From positions 1-46,519 of IMG/VR virus record IMGVR_UViG_3300023227_000007: a stretch of 46,519 nt of DNA. The stretch is one strand, 5' to 3'. Both the position numbers and the translations under genes were made by a program. The DNA comes from a virus. Below, one piece after another: positions 26,729 through 35,237 of this stretch (position 1 is the first letter of the stretch; every line of letters starts with the position of its first letter). The notes below the pieces were generated by a model. The model had not been told where the DNA came from, did no database searches, and was given only the letters and a program-made list of their open reading frames with translations.

Positions 26729-26977
26729 GTGCCTAAAAATTCGAGTCCGATGATTGCGGTTCCGATAAGGTTTCCGGTCGATTTAAAAAAAGAATTGGAG
26801 GCGGCGGCGTCCAAGTTTGGGCTCAGTTTTTCCGACATCTCCCGTTTATCGATGGAGCGTGGGGTAAAGACCCTAGTTGCTCAGCTAGGAGCACAAGTGG
26901 CCACTAGGGGTATCCCCCTACCTGAACGCGTAATTGAAGACATCAAATTGCGTAAAATATTGGAAAAGAAGGGCTAA
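26729..26977 (+). CDS. Ribbon-helix-helix-like small DNA-binding protein
   Basis: An 82-residue protein from a GTG (an ATG at 26750 is the alternative). IAVPIRFPVDLKKELEAAAS followed by GLSFSDISRLSMERGV fits the beta strand plus two helices of Arc/MetJ-type repressors. It is the first gene of the rightward early operon, directly after the dyad-rich control region, which suits an autoregulator. The C-terminal part may be for oligomerisation. Confidence 0.6.
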   Translation: MPKNSSPMIAVPIRFPVDLKKELEAAASKFGLSFSDISRLSMERGVKTLVAQLGAQVATRGIPLPERVIEDIKLRKILEKKG

Positions 26978-26979
26978 TA

Positions 26980-27252
26980 ATGGGTTCATCCACTGAAGTC
27001 CTATCTTCGCTTCCACGGGTTCTCAAGATCGGGTTTGTGGGGCGGGTTATCCGATCGGATGCGCAGGCTGCGACCTACTGCGGTATGGGGCGCGAAAACT
27101 TCCGAAGCTGGGCATTGCGGAATAAATTGCGGCCTGAAATCAAGGCGCAGGAACGTGCACAAAACATCTACAGCGTCGAGGAATTAGACCTCATCATGGA
27201 CCAGGAAGTGGCCGATTGTAAGGCCGGCAAGCTGCGCCTCAGACAGCGTTGA
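26980..27252 (+). CDS. Winged-helix/MerR-like small DNA-binding protein
   Basis: A 90-residue protein with DAQAATYCGMGRENFRSWA, a MerR/excisionase-like helix-turn-helix, then NIYSVEELDLIM which resembles the wing and following helix. It begins 2 nt after the RHH-like gene. It might be an excisionase or an early regulator; the integrase lies just across the divergent promoter region. Confidence 0.5.
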   Translation: MGSSTEVLSSLPRVLKIGFVGRVIRSDAQAATYCGMGRENFRSWALRNKLRPEIKAQERAQNIYSVEELDLIMDQEVADCKAGKLRLRQR

Positions 27253-27260
27253 TTTTCATC

Positions 27261-28343
27261 ATGACCAAAACAAACGATAAAACGGACGGCTCTGCCGCCA
27301 TCACTAACGCAAAGAAATCCGCCCCACCGACTTTGAGGCAAATGCTGGAGGGACCGCAGTTTGCCGAGCAGGTGGCTAATGCGCTGCCAAAGCATCTCTC
27401 TCAAGAGCGATTCATTCGCGTCGCCATTACCGCGATGACCAAGACGCCAAAGCTGGCGCTGTGTCACCAGAAGTCGTTTTTCATGGCTCTGCTCCAGCTT
27501 TCGGCTCTTGGCCTTGAGCCAGACGGCCGTCAGGCGCATCTGATCCCGTTCAAAAACTCGAAGATGTCGTTGGCTGCGGGCCGCGAGGTTTGCGATTGCC
27601 AGCTCATCATCGACTGGAAGGGGTTAGCGGAGCTGGCCATGCGCTCCGGGATGGTGAGCAATCTGCATGCTGACGTCATCTATGCGGGTGATTTGTTTGT
27701 CTACAGTTCGGGTGAGGTCACTAATCATTTGCCGCATTGGTTGCGCACCGACGCAGCCAAGCCCGGAAAGCAAGGGGCGCGGTTGGGCTTTTATGCTCAG
27801 GCCCGCTTTAAGGATGGGAGCCAGAAGGCCGAGGTCATGTCCTTTGATCAGGTGCAGGCTATCCGCGCGCGGTCGGCTTCGGGCCAATCTGGGCCTTGGG
27901 TGACTGATTCAGACGAGATGGGGAAGAAGACCGCATTTCGGCGCCTATCGAAGTGGCTACCGCTTTCGCCTGAGTTTCGGGATGCGATCGCGCTGGACGA
28001 CGAAAGTAACGGCATGGTCAATGTGACACCTGAGCGCATGATGCTGGATCCGGCAGCTGGTCTTGGGGCTGCTCTGGCGCCATATTACGGCGAGGAGGAG
28101 GAATCTGGCCCAGAGCCAGAGAAACAGGCTGTGGCGGTGACGGAGGTGCAGAAGAAGGAGGCGCAGGACGCGTTGGAGGGTGCTATCCTCGATGATGTGA
28201 CCACCGAGGCGCAGCTCTACGCATTGGCGCAGCGCTCGCATCTGGTTCCCGACGGGAGTTCGGATCTGTTCTGGGATCTGCCGGCTTCGGCGTTGGTCAA
28301 ATTGGCCGCGATGATTCCTAGCTTGAAGAAGGAGGGTAAATAA
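27261..28343 (+). CDS. recT: RecT-family single-strand annealing protein
   Basis: About 360 residues from ATG at 27261 (the TTG 12 nt upstream has less support). It shows the RecT order: FIRVAITAMTKTPKLALC, then SFFMALLQLSALGLEPDG, HLIPFKN, CQLIIDWKGLAELAMRSG, and KKTAFRRLSKWLPLSPE. It anneals complementary strands in phage recombination, working with the RecE/DUF3799-type exonuclease encoded downstream. The C-terminal 90 residues are acidic and variable. The gene is in the early operon. Confidence 0.9.
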   Translation: MTKTNDKTDGSAAITNAKKSAPPTLRQMLEGPQFAEQVANALPKHLSQERFIRVAITAMTKTPKLALCHQKSFFMALLQLSALGLEPDGRQAHLIPFKNSKMSLAAGREVCDCQLIIDWKGLAELAMRSGMVSNLHADVIYAGDLFVYSSGEVTNHLPHWLRTDAAKPGKQGARLGFYAQARFKDGSQKAEVMSFDQVQAIRARSASGQSGPWVTDSDEMGKKTAFRRLSKWLPLSPEFRDAIALDDESNGMVNVTPERMMLDPAAGLGAALAPYYGEEEESGPEPEKQAVAVTEVQKKEAQDALEGAILDDVTTEAQLYALAQRSHLVPDGSSDLFWDLPASALVKLAAMIPSLKKEGK

Positions 28344-28344
28344 G

Positions 28345-29631
28345 ATGACTAACGATACTTCTATTCAAGCTATCGATATCGATGTCGAGGTGGTTGATGC
28401 TCCGATCGAGCTGGCTCTTGTGGTGAAGAACGAGGGAGTGGCTGGAGGTTCGGCAACGGAGATCCTGTCCGCGTTTAGTCCGCACTACCTGTTGGCGTCG
28501 GATTTGGTCAAAAAAGCCGAAGCGTTAATTGAAAGCGCCGGTGATGTGCCGGACGGCACTAATGCTAAGATGGCGCGGTTATTGCGGCTGGAGCTGCGGA
28601 CTGCTCGGGGTCTCGCCGGAAAGAAGCTTAAGAGTCTCAAGACTGACGCTTTGCGGTTCAGCCGAGCGGTTGATGGGGTCAATAATCTGTTCCTCCTCAT
28701 GGTTAAGCCGGTGGAGGAAAGGCTGGCCGAGATTGAGAACGCTCGAGAGGTTGCCGCGGAAAAGGCCAAGGTTGAGCTGCGTCTGCAGCGTGACGCTCTG
28801 GTGGCTCCCTATGATGTAAATACCCGTTTTATAGTGCTGGAGGAAATGACCGCCGAGGTGTTTCAGGAATATCTTGACGGCCTCGAGGCGCATAAGGTCG
28901 CGAAAATTGCCGCAGTGAAGAAGTTCCAGGACGACCTCACTGCTGCCTCGAAGAAAGCCGAGGACGATCGTTTCGCTGCCGAAAAAAAGGCCAAGGAGGA
29001 CGAGGCTGCGCGGGTGGCGAAAGATGCAGCGGAAAAAGCCGAACGAGACGCCGAGAACGAACGGCTCCGTAAGGAGAAGGCGGCGGCAGAATCGGAGGCT
29101 GTTCGGGTTGCCAAGGAAGCCAAGGAGGAGGCCGATCGTCTCGCTGCTAAACAGGCGGAGAAGGATGCCGCAGCGAAAAAAGAGCAGGATCGCAAAGATG
29201 CCGCAGCCAAGGCCGAGCAGGATCGAAAGGACGCAGAGGCGAAAGCCGAACAGGAAAAGCGGGACGCTGCAGCCAAGGTGGAGCGCGATCGTATCGAAAA
29301 AGAGAAAGCGGAGGCTTTGGCTGCAGCTGAAGTCGAACGCAAAAAGCGCGAAGAGTTGGAGGCGAAAGCCAAGGCCGACAAGGATGCGGTGGACGCCGAG
29401 GCTGCTCGTGTCGCCAAGGAAAAAGCCGACAAGGATGCGGCTGTGGCTGCGGCTGCTCATGCGGCTGCGATGGCTCCCGACAAGAAGAAGCTTGAAGCCT
29501 ACGCCGATGCTCTGCGCCTCGTCCCTATCCCCGAATTGAAGGACTCAGCGGCCATAGAAGTGCGCGATAGTTCCGTGCGTCGGCTACAGCTGCTGATTTT
29601 GCGCATTCTGAGCAGCGCCAGCGAACTTTAA
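28345..29631 (+). CDS. DUF1351-like protein with long coiled coil
   Basis: A 428-residue protein. Residues about 35-190 look like DUF1351, a family met between RecT and nuclease genes in phages (LELRTARGLAGKKLKSLKTD and VEERLAEIE). Residues about 205-385 are a long Ala/Lys/Glu/Asp-rich coiled coil, low in complexity. The C-terminus is a short helical end. It starts 1 nt after RecT with GGAGGG upstream. A helper role in recombination is inferred from context. Confidence 0.6.
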   Translation: MTNDTSIQAIDIDVEVVDAPIELALVVKNEGVAGGSATEILSAFSPHYLLASDLVKKAEALIESAGDVPDGTNAKMARLLRLELRTARGLAGKKLKSLKTDALRFSRAVDGVNNLFLLMVKPVEERLAEIENAREVAAEKAKVELRLQRDALVAPYDVNTRFIVLEEMTAEVFQEYLDGLEAHKVAKIAAVKKFQDDLTAASKKAEDDRFAAEKKAKEDEAARVAKDAAEKAERDAENERLRKEKAAAESEAVRVAKEAKEEADRLAAKQAEKDAAAKKEQDRKDAAAKAEQDRKDAEAKAEQEKRDAAAKVERDRIEKEKAEALAAAEVERKKREELEAKAKADKDAVDAEAARVAKEKADKDAAVAAAAHAAAMAPDKKKLEAYADALRLVPIPELKDSAAIEVRDSSVRRLQLLILRILSSASEL

Positions 29632-29653
29632 CCTTTAATCACCCCCAAATATT

Positions 29654-30124
29654 ATGCCCAAAATTGACATCAATCAAGTCGCTGAAATCATCAAGCGTAA
29701 CGAAGTCGCCCCCGAGGTTCTTCGCCAAATCATCGAAGAAATGCAGGCTGTTATCCAGCCCGAGTCTGATGAGGAGAAGCCACCGCCCATCAAAAAACAG
29801 TGGTGCTGTCTCGTCTCGGATCCCGATAATCGTCTTCCCGCCGATGCTGAGTTCGTCGCGTGGGTTGCGCAGATTCCCGAGAGCGAAAGTCCAGTCACTA
29901 CGGTTGAGCGGATTCACCGTGCCGCCTACGATTATAACGCCAGCAAGCGTGGCCGTTTGCACCCTGCCCTCACGATCGGTGAGGCAATGGAGAACGTCGC
30001 AGCAAAGCACTTTAAGGATGCCGAGTGCTGGGTGAAAACCAAGACGCCGGTCCTGATGCTTCGCACCGATAATCAAATCCCTACGACTGACTCGGAGAAG
30101 GATGCACGTTGGGGGCGCGTTTAA
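29654..30124 (+). CDS. Hypothetical protein in recombination operon
   Basis: A 156-residue protein with a helical N-terminus (VAEIIKRNEVAPEVLRQIIE) and a more globular part with WCCLVSDPDNRLPADAEFVA and an HPALT patch. It sits between the DUF1351-like protein and the exonuclease, 3 nt from the latter. No catalytic motif is recognised. Confidence 0.55.
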   Translation: MPKIDINQVAEIIKRNEVAPEVLRQIIEEMQAVIQPESDEEKPPPIKKQWCCLVSDPDNRLPADAEFVAWVAQIPESESPVTTVERIHRAAYDYNASKRGRLHPALTIGEAMENVAAKHFKDAECWVKTKTPVLMLRTDNQIPTTDSEKDARWGRV

Positions 30125-30127
30125 GCC

Positions 30128-31096
30128 ATGAGTGACATTACTCCATACGTCGAAGGTCCGATGCAGTTCGGAAAGATCAAGGACGAGCCTGCCGACGTCT
30201 ACCACGCAGCTGATGCTCTCAGTAATTCCAAGCTGAAGAATTTCAGCGAGCGACCGCTCTACTTCTGGCGTAAGCATGTAGCAAAGCTCATCAAGCAGGA
30301 GGAGACTCGTCCTTTACGCGTCGGGCGTGCGGTTGACGCGTGGATTTTAGAGGGTCCGGCTGTTTTCCATCGTGAATTCATCGTGGTCCCGGTGAACGCC
30401 CCAAAGGTGCCGACGTCAGTTCAGCGTGCCGCGGCGAAGCCAGCCCAGAAATCGATTGACGCGATGTTATGGTGGGACGATTTCGCCGCGATCGCGCAGG
30501 ACCGTTGTATCCTCTCCCAAGTCGAGTGGGCGGAGATCGCTCGTTTGGAGGAGACTTTGCGGTCGAGTCCCGAAGTCTGGGCAGCGCTTAACGCCGGCGA
30601 ATCCCAGATCACTTGGCGCAAGGATTACGGCAATGGTATTGTGGTGCAGGTGCGCACCGATGTTTGGTGCCCTAACGGGATTTCCGGCATTTGTGATACT
30701 GCGTGCATCGTGGATCTGAAGTCCTGCGTTAGTCTCTCGGATTCGTCGTTTTCGTCGTTCAATTCTCAGTTTTCTAAGCTCGGTTATTATCGGCAGGCTG
30801 GCCTCTATACCGCGGTGATCAGTGAGATCCTCCCAGCCGAGGAGCGTCCAGTCGATGGGCTGCGGTTTTTCTTTGCGGCCGCAGAAAAAGGGGAGCCATT
30901 TGCCGCTCAACTTTATGAGGCTTCTCAGGAAGATATCACGCTTGGTTTCCGGGAGTCGGTTGATGCGATCGAGCAGGTGACCAAGTGCTACCAGACAGGT
31001 GTTTGGCCTGGCTCGCTTGGCGGCGTGCAGATGCTACATATTCCGGCGTGGCATCGTCGCAAGGTCGAGGAGCGGCTTGATGGAGAACAGTCCTAA
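30128..31096 (+). CDS. PD-(D/E)XK exonuclease, DUF3799/RecE-like
   Basis: A 322-residue nuclease. SNSKLKNFSERPLYFWRKHV resembles the DNA-end entry helix, LRVGRAVDAWILEGP is the RecE-type RVGR/Hxx element, then VQVRTDVW (metal-binding Asp) and IVDLKSC (D-x-K catalytic pair), and YYRQAGLY downstream as in RecB-type folds. It should degrade one strand of duplex ends to expose single strands for RecT. It overlaps the next gene by TAATG. Confidence 0.8.
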   Translation: MSDITPYVEGPMQFGKIKDEPADVYHAADALSNSKLKNFSERPLYFWRKHVAKLIKQEETRPLRVGRAVDAWILEGPAVFHREFIVVPVNAPKVPTSVQRAAAKPAQKSIDAMLWWDDFAAIAQDRCILSQVEWAEIARLEETLRSSPEVWAALNAGESQITWRKDYGNGIVVQVRTDVWCPNGISGICDTACIVDLKSCVSLSDSSFSSFNSQFSKLGYYRQAGLYTAVISEILPAEERPVDGLRFFFAAAEKGEPFAAQLYEASQEDITLGFRESVDAIEQVTKCYQTGVWPGSLGGVQMLHIPAWHRRKVEERLDGEQS

Positions 31097-31296
31097 TGGC
31101 AGGCAAATCTCCCAGTGTCGTCTCTGTAATCATCCACAGGCGTGGGGATGCTCGCTACGAGTGGCATGCCTTGTGTCGTAGCACTTACATTGCCGTATCC
31201 TCCAGATCATTTGGCGATCGCGCTTCAGCCGTCCGAAACGCTCGGCGGTGTGCATCGGTGTTCAATCAATCAACAATCAAAATCCAAAAAGAATGA
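31096..31296 (+). CDS. Small DUF1508/YegP-like protein
   Basis: A 66-residue ORF starting with TAATG overlap. Pattern: a beta strand pair (VVSVIIHRRGD, RYEWHALC) and SSRSFGDRASAVRNARRCA, where the last resembles the helix of YegP-like DUF1508 domains. Basic overall. It is followed by the SSB-tailed gene. The resemblance is by eye only. Confidence 0.45.
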   Translation: MAGKSPSVVSVIIHRRGDARYEWHALCRSTYIAVSSRSFGDRASAVRNARRCASVFNQSTIKIQKE

Positions 31297-31703
31297 CAGA
31301 TGAAAAAGCAGACAAAGTAATCAGTTTACTGACCGAAATCAGGGACGCGTTAAAGTCGGGGGTGCCAGGTGGTGGCTCTGGCGGAGGTGGTGGCAAATCC
31401 TATACGGGCTGGAGGGCGTTCGTCGTTCCGGTTTTCATCAAAAAGCAGGCGGGTCAAGCGCTCGGCGATATGGTGAAGGGTTCGCTGGAATTTTGGTTCT
31501 CTAAGTATGAGCCTCGGCCATACAGGGGCAATATCAGCGATTCGGATGTGGCATTTCGTGCTGCGCTGGACGAGGCAGGCGCAGAGCTTAAGCTCGAGAA
31601 GAAGGATTACGAGGATCGGCCTGCTCGCAAAGAGGAGGAACCGGATAGCGCTGGTGCGCCGCCCGCGCTGCCGCTCGATGAGGATGAAGAACCGCCGTTC
31701 TGA
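31293..31703 (+). CDS. Small protein with SSB-type acidic C-terminal tip
   Basis: About 136 residues from ATG at 31293. The N-terminus is helical, then a run of glycines (residues about 25-35) and a globular part (GWRAFVVPVFIKKQAGQALGDM). The last residues are PALPLDEDEEPPF, the same type as the SSB tail (acidic, ending P-F) that recruits repair and replication proteins. The globular part is not an obvious OB fold. It may be a phage single-strand-binding protein or a decoy for SSB partners. It lies between the exonuclease and the nuclease. Confidence 0.5.
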   Translation: MTDEKADKVISLLTEIRDALKSGVPGGGSGGGGGKSYTGWRAFVVPVFIKKQAGQALGDMVKGSLEFWFSKYEPRPYRGNISDSDVAFRAALDEAGAELKLEKKDYEDRPARKEEEPDSAGAPPALPLDEDEEPPF

Positions 31704-31709
31704 TTTCTG

Positions 31710-32096
31710 ATGCGCGAGGACGAGCTCCAGACCATGATCATCAAGTGGTGGTCACTTGCCCATCGGGGACTTGGAATTAAGGACGAGCGTCTCCTGTTCC
31801 ATGTCCCCAATGGGGGCAAGCGCAACTTCCGCGAGGCGTGCCGGTTCAAGGCTCAGGGAGTTCGTGCCGGGGTTTGTGATTTGATCCTTTTGATTCCTCG
31901 GGGCCGTTATCCCGCGATGCTCCTGGAGCTGAAGGTCGGGAAGAATAAGCCAACGGCGGAGCAGCGGTCATTTATGGCGATCTGTGCGGAGGCCGGCTAC
32001 TATGTCGATGTCTCGTGGGACTGGAATAATGCGACCGATATTTTGAAACGCTACTGCGAGTTGAGTAGGGGTGGATCTATGGAGGAAAAGTCTTGA
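31710..32096 (+). CDS. VRR-NUC domain nuclease
   Basis: A 128-residue protein that covers a stand-alone VRR-NUC domain: HVPNGGKRN near residue 31, AQGVRAGVCDLIL, and MLLELKVGKN with E-x-K. These fit a PD-(D/E)XK nuclease that acts on branched DNA in phages (Holliday-junction resolvase type). ATG overlaps nothing; the next gene starts within its last codons. An AGTAGGGG word (32064-32071) falls near its end. Confidence 0.75.
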   Translation: MREDELQTMIIKWWSLAHRGLGIKDERLLFHVPNGGKRNFREACRFKAQGVRAGVCDLILLIPRGRYPAMLLELKVGKNKPTAEQRSFMAICAEAGYYVDVSWDWNNATDILKRYCELSRGGSMEEKS

Positions 32097-32608
32097 GGAA
32101 TATCTTGGAACTATCGGTGCTGGCTCGGCCAGAGTTTGCGTTGGCGTCGAGCCAAGCGGTAGGCACGTGGCTGCGATGCGTCTCGTATTTGGTGCGGGCT
32201 GGTGGTGATACCATCGTGGGTGCGTCCGGCTGGACGGATGCCGATTGGCGTGCTGCGGTCGGATGCTCATATGATGATGTTTTAGCCGCCCTACCTTTGG
32301 TTAAGGTGGGACTGTTCGACGTGTATGTGATTGCTGGATCGAAGCAGAGCGCAAAGGCCAGCAGGCGTGCTGCTCCGATGACACGTCCATCGCTTGAGGA
32401 ATGGATGGCTTACTCCGAGGAGGTGGGGTTTGTGCGTAATGATGCGCAGGCGTCGTATGACCATTACGAGTCGTGCGGCTGGCGGATCGGGTCCGGGGCA
32501 GGCAAGCCTGTTAAAGACTGGAAGGCATGCCTGCGGACCTGCAAAAATAGACGGGGTCCCGGGCGATCTACGTTCGGTGGTGATGATAAATTAAGGAATA
32601 CATTTTGA
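32093..32608 (+). CDS. Replication initiator/primosome-like protein
   Basis: A 171-residue protein from a TTG with GGAGGAAAAG ahead. The C-terminal part RPSLEEWMAYSEEVGF, YDHYESCGWRIGSG and KDWKACLRTC matches the tail of phage replication proteins that meet the helicase loader. The N-terminal 90 residues could be a winged helix (WTDADWRAAVGCSYDDVLAAL). It is just upstream of a DnaC-like gene, with TGATG overlap, as in O/P-type pairs. Confidence 0.6.
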   Translation: MRNILELSVLARPEFALASSQAVGTWLRCVSYLVRAGGDTIVGASGWTDADWRAAVGCSYDDVLAALPLVKVGLFDVYVIAGSKQSAKASRRAAPMTRPSLEEWMAYSEEVGFVRNDAQASYDHYESCGWRIGSGAGKPVKDWKACLRTCKNRRGPGRSTFGGDDKLRNTF

Positions 32609-33462
32609 TGGACGACGACGAAGGATTTGAACGAAAAGAGGCCACGGTATCAATTGGCAATATCGTGGATGCGATGCATGCTAGTTTACGATACAATGGC
32701 TGGTCGGAGGAGCGCATCGAACAGTTTAAGAATGCCCCGAAGCAGGACCTCGATGAAGTCGGACGGAAGTATCTTGAGGACGCAAAGCGATCCGATCGAA
32801 ATTCGCGATTTGAGTATGTCGTGGGTGATGAGTATTTGTCGTCGGATTGGGATCATCCGAGCATGCTGCTGGCGCCAGACTCGATCGAGGCGGTGCTGAA
32901 ATGGAACCCCGAAAATAAGAAGGGGCTCCTTGCGGCTGGACCGACTGGTCGTGGGAAGACTCGGTCAATCATGGCGTTGTTGTATCGGCTGATGGTCGTC
33001 GACGGTCGGGACGTGCATTACGCTGTGGCTCAGGACTGGTTTCATGAATTGGCGCAGCAGGAAAGTTTTGGGAGGGACTTGGCGCTGCCGTGGATCCGTA
33101 AGCAGGCGGCTTACGATATTTTCTTTTTGGACGATCTAGGACAGGAGGCGGTGGTGCGGTCAAAGGAGGACTGGGCAATGGGCTGGTTTTTCCGGTTTTT
33201 AGACATGCGGCGAGCAAAGGGATTGCCCCTAATTTGCACGACAAATTTAAGCGCGACGCAGATTTGTGGCTCGTCGAAGAGTTCCGAGATTCGGACCGAT
33301 CCTTTGCTCTGCCGGTTATTGGATCTCTGCGACATGGTGCATTTTTTGACGGTCGATGAAAAGCGAGAGCGCGAGAAAAGAATCCAAAAAGCGGCGGAAG
33401 CGAAGAAAAAGCACGCTGACCTTTTTAACGAGGCGACTTTGCCCAGTAGGGGGGGGGGATGA
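32608..33462 (+). CDS. DnaC-like helicase loader ATPase
   Basis: About 284 residues from the ATG that overlaps the upstream stop. AAGPTGRGKTRSIMAL is Walker A; IFFLDDLGQEA is Walker B; CTTNLSATQI is sensor-like. These fit the AAA+ loader that puts the host replicative helicase on the phage origin. The N-terminus is charged. The C-terminus is a basic helix ending PSRGGG, coded by a run of G, whose length can change the last codons. Confidence 0.8.
   Translation: MDDDEGFERKEATVSIGNIVDAMHASLRYNGWSEERIEQFKNAPKQDLDEVGRKYLEDAKRSDRNSRFEYVVGDEYLSSDWDHPSMLLAPDSIEAVLKWNPENKKGLLAAGPTGRGKTRSIMALLYRLMVVDGRDVHYAVAQDWFHELAQQESFGRDLALPWIRKQAAYDIFFLDDLGQEAVVRSKEDWAMGWFFRFLDMRRAKGLPLICTTNLSATQICGSSKSSEIRTDPLLCRLLDLCDMVHFLTVDEKREREKRIQKAAEAKKKHADLFNEATLPSRGGG
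33445..33458 (+). repeat. Mononucleotide run G10 within AGTAG(G)n, before next ATG
   Basis: AGTAG followed by G's, ten in all, directly before ATG 33459. It is an extended version of the AGTAGGGG word found near many starts downstream. Slippage would shift the end of the DnaC-like gene and the start distance of the following gene. Confidence 0.6.
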
Positions 33463-33815
33463 TAACTTCTATGAAATACCCAATTTACAAGCGCACCGTT
33501 TGGCGGTGCCTTAAAGGTCTACGGTTGTCCGATCCTAGGTTTTCCCGTTGGTGCGTTGATCACCATTTCTTCGGGCTTTTTCACCGCAGTGAGCATTGGC
33601 TCGGCTGCGAGACGTGGAGCATTGCCGGCGAATTTCGCGGGTGGTATTTTTGCAATTTTAAGAGCTACGGATGGTTGAATTCGGAGGAATCTAGGACATA
33701 CCTGGAGCTGCGTCTGGGGCGGGCCATTTGGCTAATTGGGCGCCAGAGTCCTGATCAGTATAAGGGCGTCGAGGTGTTCGGTGGCGTGCATGATCTCGAG
33801 GGGGTGGTGCTGTGA
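33459..33815 (+). CDS. Hypothetical Trp/Arg-rich small protein
   Basis: A 118-residue protein with many Trp, His, Arg and Phe (HHFFGLFHRSEHWLGCETW). Start is directly after the G-run. It overlaps the next gene by 4 nt. It ends the early-type operon before the cassette array. Not recognised. Confidence 0.5.
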   Translation: MITSMKYPIYKRTVWRCLKGLRLSDPRFSRWCVDHHFFGLFHRSEHWLGCETWSIAGEFRGWYFCNFKSYGWLNSEESRTYLELRLGRAIWLIGRQSPDQYKGVEVFGGVHDLEGVVL

Positions 33816-34063
33816 GCCTCGAGTATGTGCGCAGTTTCTACAAGGTGCCGGCAGAGATCGGGCGGCGCGTGGTCGTTTACGGTAAGGCTGGGATCATTGC
33901 AGAGGATCACGGTCATTACATTGGAGTAAATCTCGACTCAGATAGGCCCGGGAATGTCGGCCGTTATCATCCATGCGATGATGTCAAATATTTGGGTATG
34001 GGCGAAGTGCGAGAGCTGACGCGAGGAGATACGACGGAAGCGGTATCGAATGGGAGGTTATGA
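33812..34063 (+). CDS. Small phage protein of KOW-like beta fold
   Basis: An 83-residue protein from GTG. VPAEIGRRVVVYGKAGIIA, then YIGVNLDSD, then RYHPCDDVKYLG: the order of small phage proteins that I recall as of KOW-like beta type. It is the last gene with phage-type composition before 34064, where the cassette array starts. Confidence 0.5.
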   Translation: MSLEYVRSFYKVPAEIGRRVVVYGKAGIIAEDHGHYIGVNLDSDRPGNVGRYHPCDDVKYLGMGEVRELTRGDTTEAVSNGRL

Positions 34064-34121
34064 ACCCTAGGCGCATATCTCATTATTACGAGATCCCAGA
34101 ACCTGAAATCCTAACTGAATC

Positions 34122-34445
34122 ATGAAATACACATACTCAATCGAATCCTACTTCTCCAGTAAGTGGGTAAAGCTCTTCACTGAAACGCGAGACTTCTGCA
34201 AGGGTTGGCTTACTCACGCACAATACGACTACCCAAGAAACGCTAAGCGAATCGTGAGGAGCGACGGCAAGGTCATGGCCGAAATCAAAGCCAACGACGA
34301 GGTGAGCATCGGCATGATCGCAAGCTACCCGACTCCGGAACAATACGAGAGAGCAGCAAATGTCGCTCTCGCAAAGGCGGCACGCATCCGAGAAGCGGAC
34401 GGACATGAAGAACGCCGAATGAACCGCATATCGCTATCCACCTAA
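34122..34445 (+). CDS. Cassette ORF 1, hypothetical
   Basis: A 107-residue protein, with an N-terminus of alternating aromatic and polar residues (YSIESYFSSKWVKLF) and a helical, Arg-rich end. It is the first ORF of the array; the stop TAA lies in a probable R'' box ACCTAAC (34440-34446). No R' box was found 5' of it, so the left end of the array is not sharply defined. Not recognised. Confidence 0.55.
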   Translation: MKYTYSIESYFSSKWVKLFTETRDFCKGWLTHAQYDYPRNAKRIVRSDGKVMAEIKANDEVSIGMIASYPTPEQYERAANVALAKAARIREADGHEERRMNRISLST

Positions 34446-34556
34446 CAACTTCTACCATGAACGCCGCCAACAATCACCTCCCAAACATTGACCACCAATG
34501 ATACCCGCAAACCAAACCCCTCCCACGACCGCCAAGCCGCGACCAGCTGGTTCGCA
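34440..34556 (+). other. Possible attC site (weak; boxes only)
   Basis: R'' ACCTAAC and R' GTTCGCA frame 117 bp that include the start and leader of the following ORF. The inner arms do not pair convincingly. It is listed because the leader type TPP...AGS and the codon phase of the crossover point agree with the better sites. Confidence 0.35.
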
Positions 34557-34920
34557 CTTTTCCGTAGCAGTCAAATCTGAATGGAAAGGAGGCTGGCAAG
34601 CTGAGTTCAGTGTCGGAGTGCAGACCTTCGCAGTCGGGCCAGAGTATAAGACGTTTTCAGAAGCACAGTGGATGTCTGACCGACTACGGGAAGCCCTCAC
34701 GTCTATTGCGAAGTCTGAACCCGCACAACGGTCTGCATCGCTTTGCTGCCCAGACTGCGAGGATACCGGCATGGTGGGCGATCAGGAAGCAGGCGGCATG
34801 TATCGGGGATCCAAACGGACGCTCAACGACGAATGGGCAATGTGCGGGTGTGATCCGGGGGCCCTGGCGGTCCGTAATCTCGCAAAACGATCAGGGCCGA
34901 ACACCGGAGATCAGCTATGA
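34498..34920 (+). CDS. Cassette ORF 2, zinc-ribbon-like hypothetical
   Basis: A 140-residue protein. The N-terminal 20 residues (TPPTTAKPRPAGS) are coded inside the attC-like region. The following part is beta-rich, then LCCPDCEDTG and CGCDP give two Cys pairs, possibly a zinc site. It ends in SGPNTGDQL, where GCCGAAC (34896-34902) is an R''-type box. ATG overlap with next ORF. Not recognised. Confidence 0.55.
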   Translation: MIPANQTPPTTAKPRPAGSHFSVAVKSEWKGGWQAEFSVGVQTFAVGPEYKTFSEAQWMSDRLREALTSIAKSEPAQRSASLCCPDCEDTGMVGDQEAGGMYRGSKRTLNDEWAMCGCDPGALAVRNLAKRSGPNTGDQL

Positions 34921-35237
34921 GCGACTCAAATAAAGGCAACTGGGCGACGGCTACGGCCGCCCAAAAAGAGGCAGTGAATGAAGCGTGGCGTCGCGCCGCA
35001 CAACGGTCCGAATCGGTGGATTTGCTGACCAACCGGAAAACAGACTCCATCGTCAAAGACAGAGACTACCATATCACCGGATACGTGCTTACATCTAAGT
35101 CAGGAAAGGAATCCTGCGTCGTAGATAGAGCAGCAGTCCGATGGCTCACGAGCGTGGAATGGTGGGAGCTCATGCACCCCGCGAGCGACGACCTCGCGCC
35201 GAACAATGAACACACCCCGAAAAACGACCGTGAATAA
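34917..35237 (+). CDS. Cassette ORF 3, hypothetical
   Basis: A 106-residue polar protein (TAAQKEAVNEAWRRAAQRSE, then DYHITGYVLTSKSG). The C-terminus passes an R''-type box GCCGAAC at 35198-35204 and overlaps the next ORF by 32 nt. No R' box was found at its 5' end. Function unknown. Confidence 0.5.
   Translation: MSDSNKGNWATATAAQKEAVNEAWRRAAQRSESVDLLTNRKTDSIVKDRDYHITGYVLTSKSGKESCVVDRAAVRWLTSVEWWELMHPASDDLAPNNEHTPKNDRE

Noticed and set aside
28579-29460. 293-residue minus-strand ORF rich in Phe and Leu
   Set aside because: It is the shadow of the Lys/Ala/Glu coiled-coil codons of the DUF1351-like gene.
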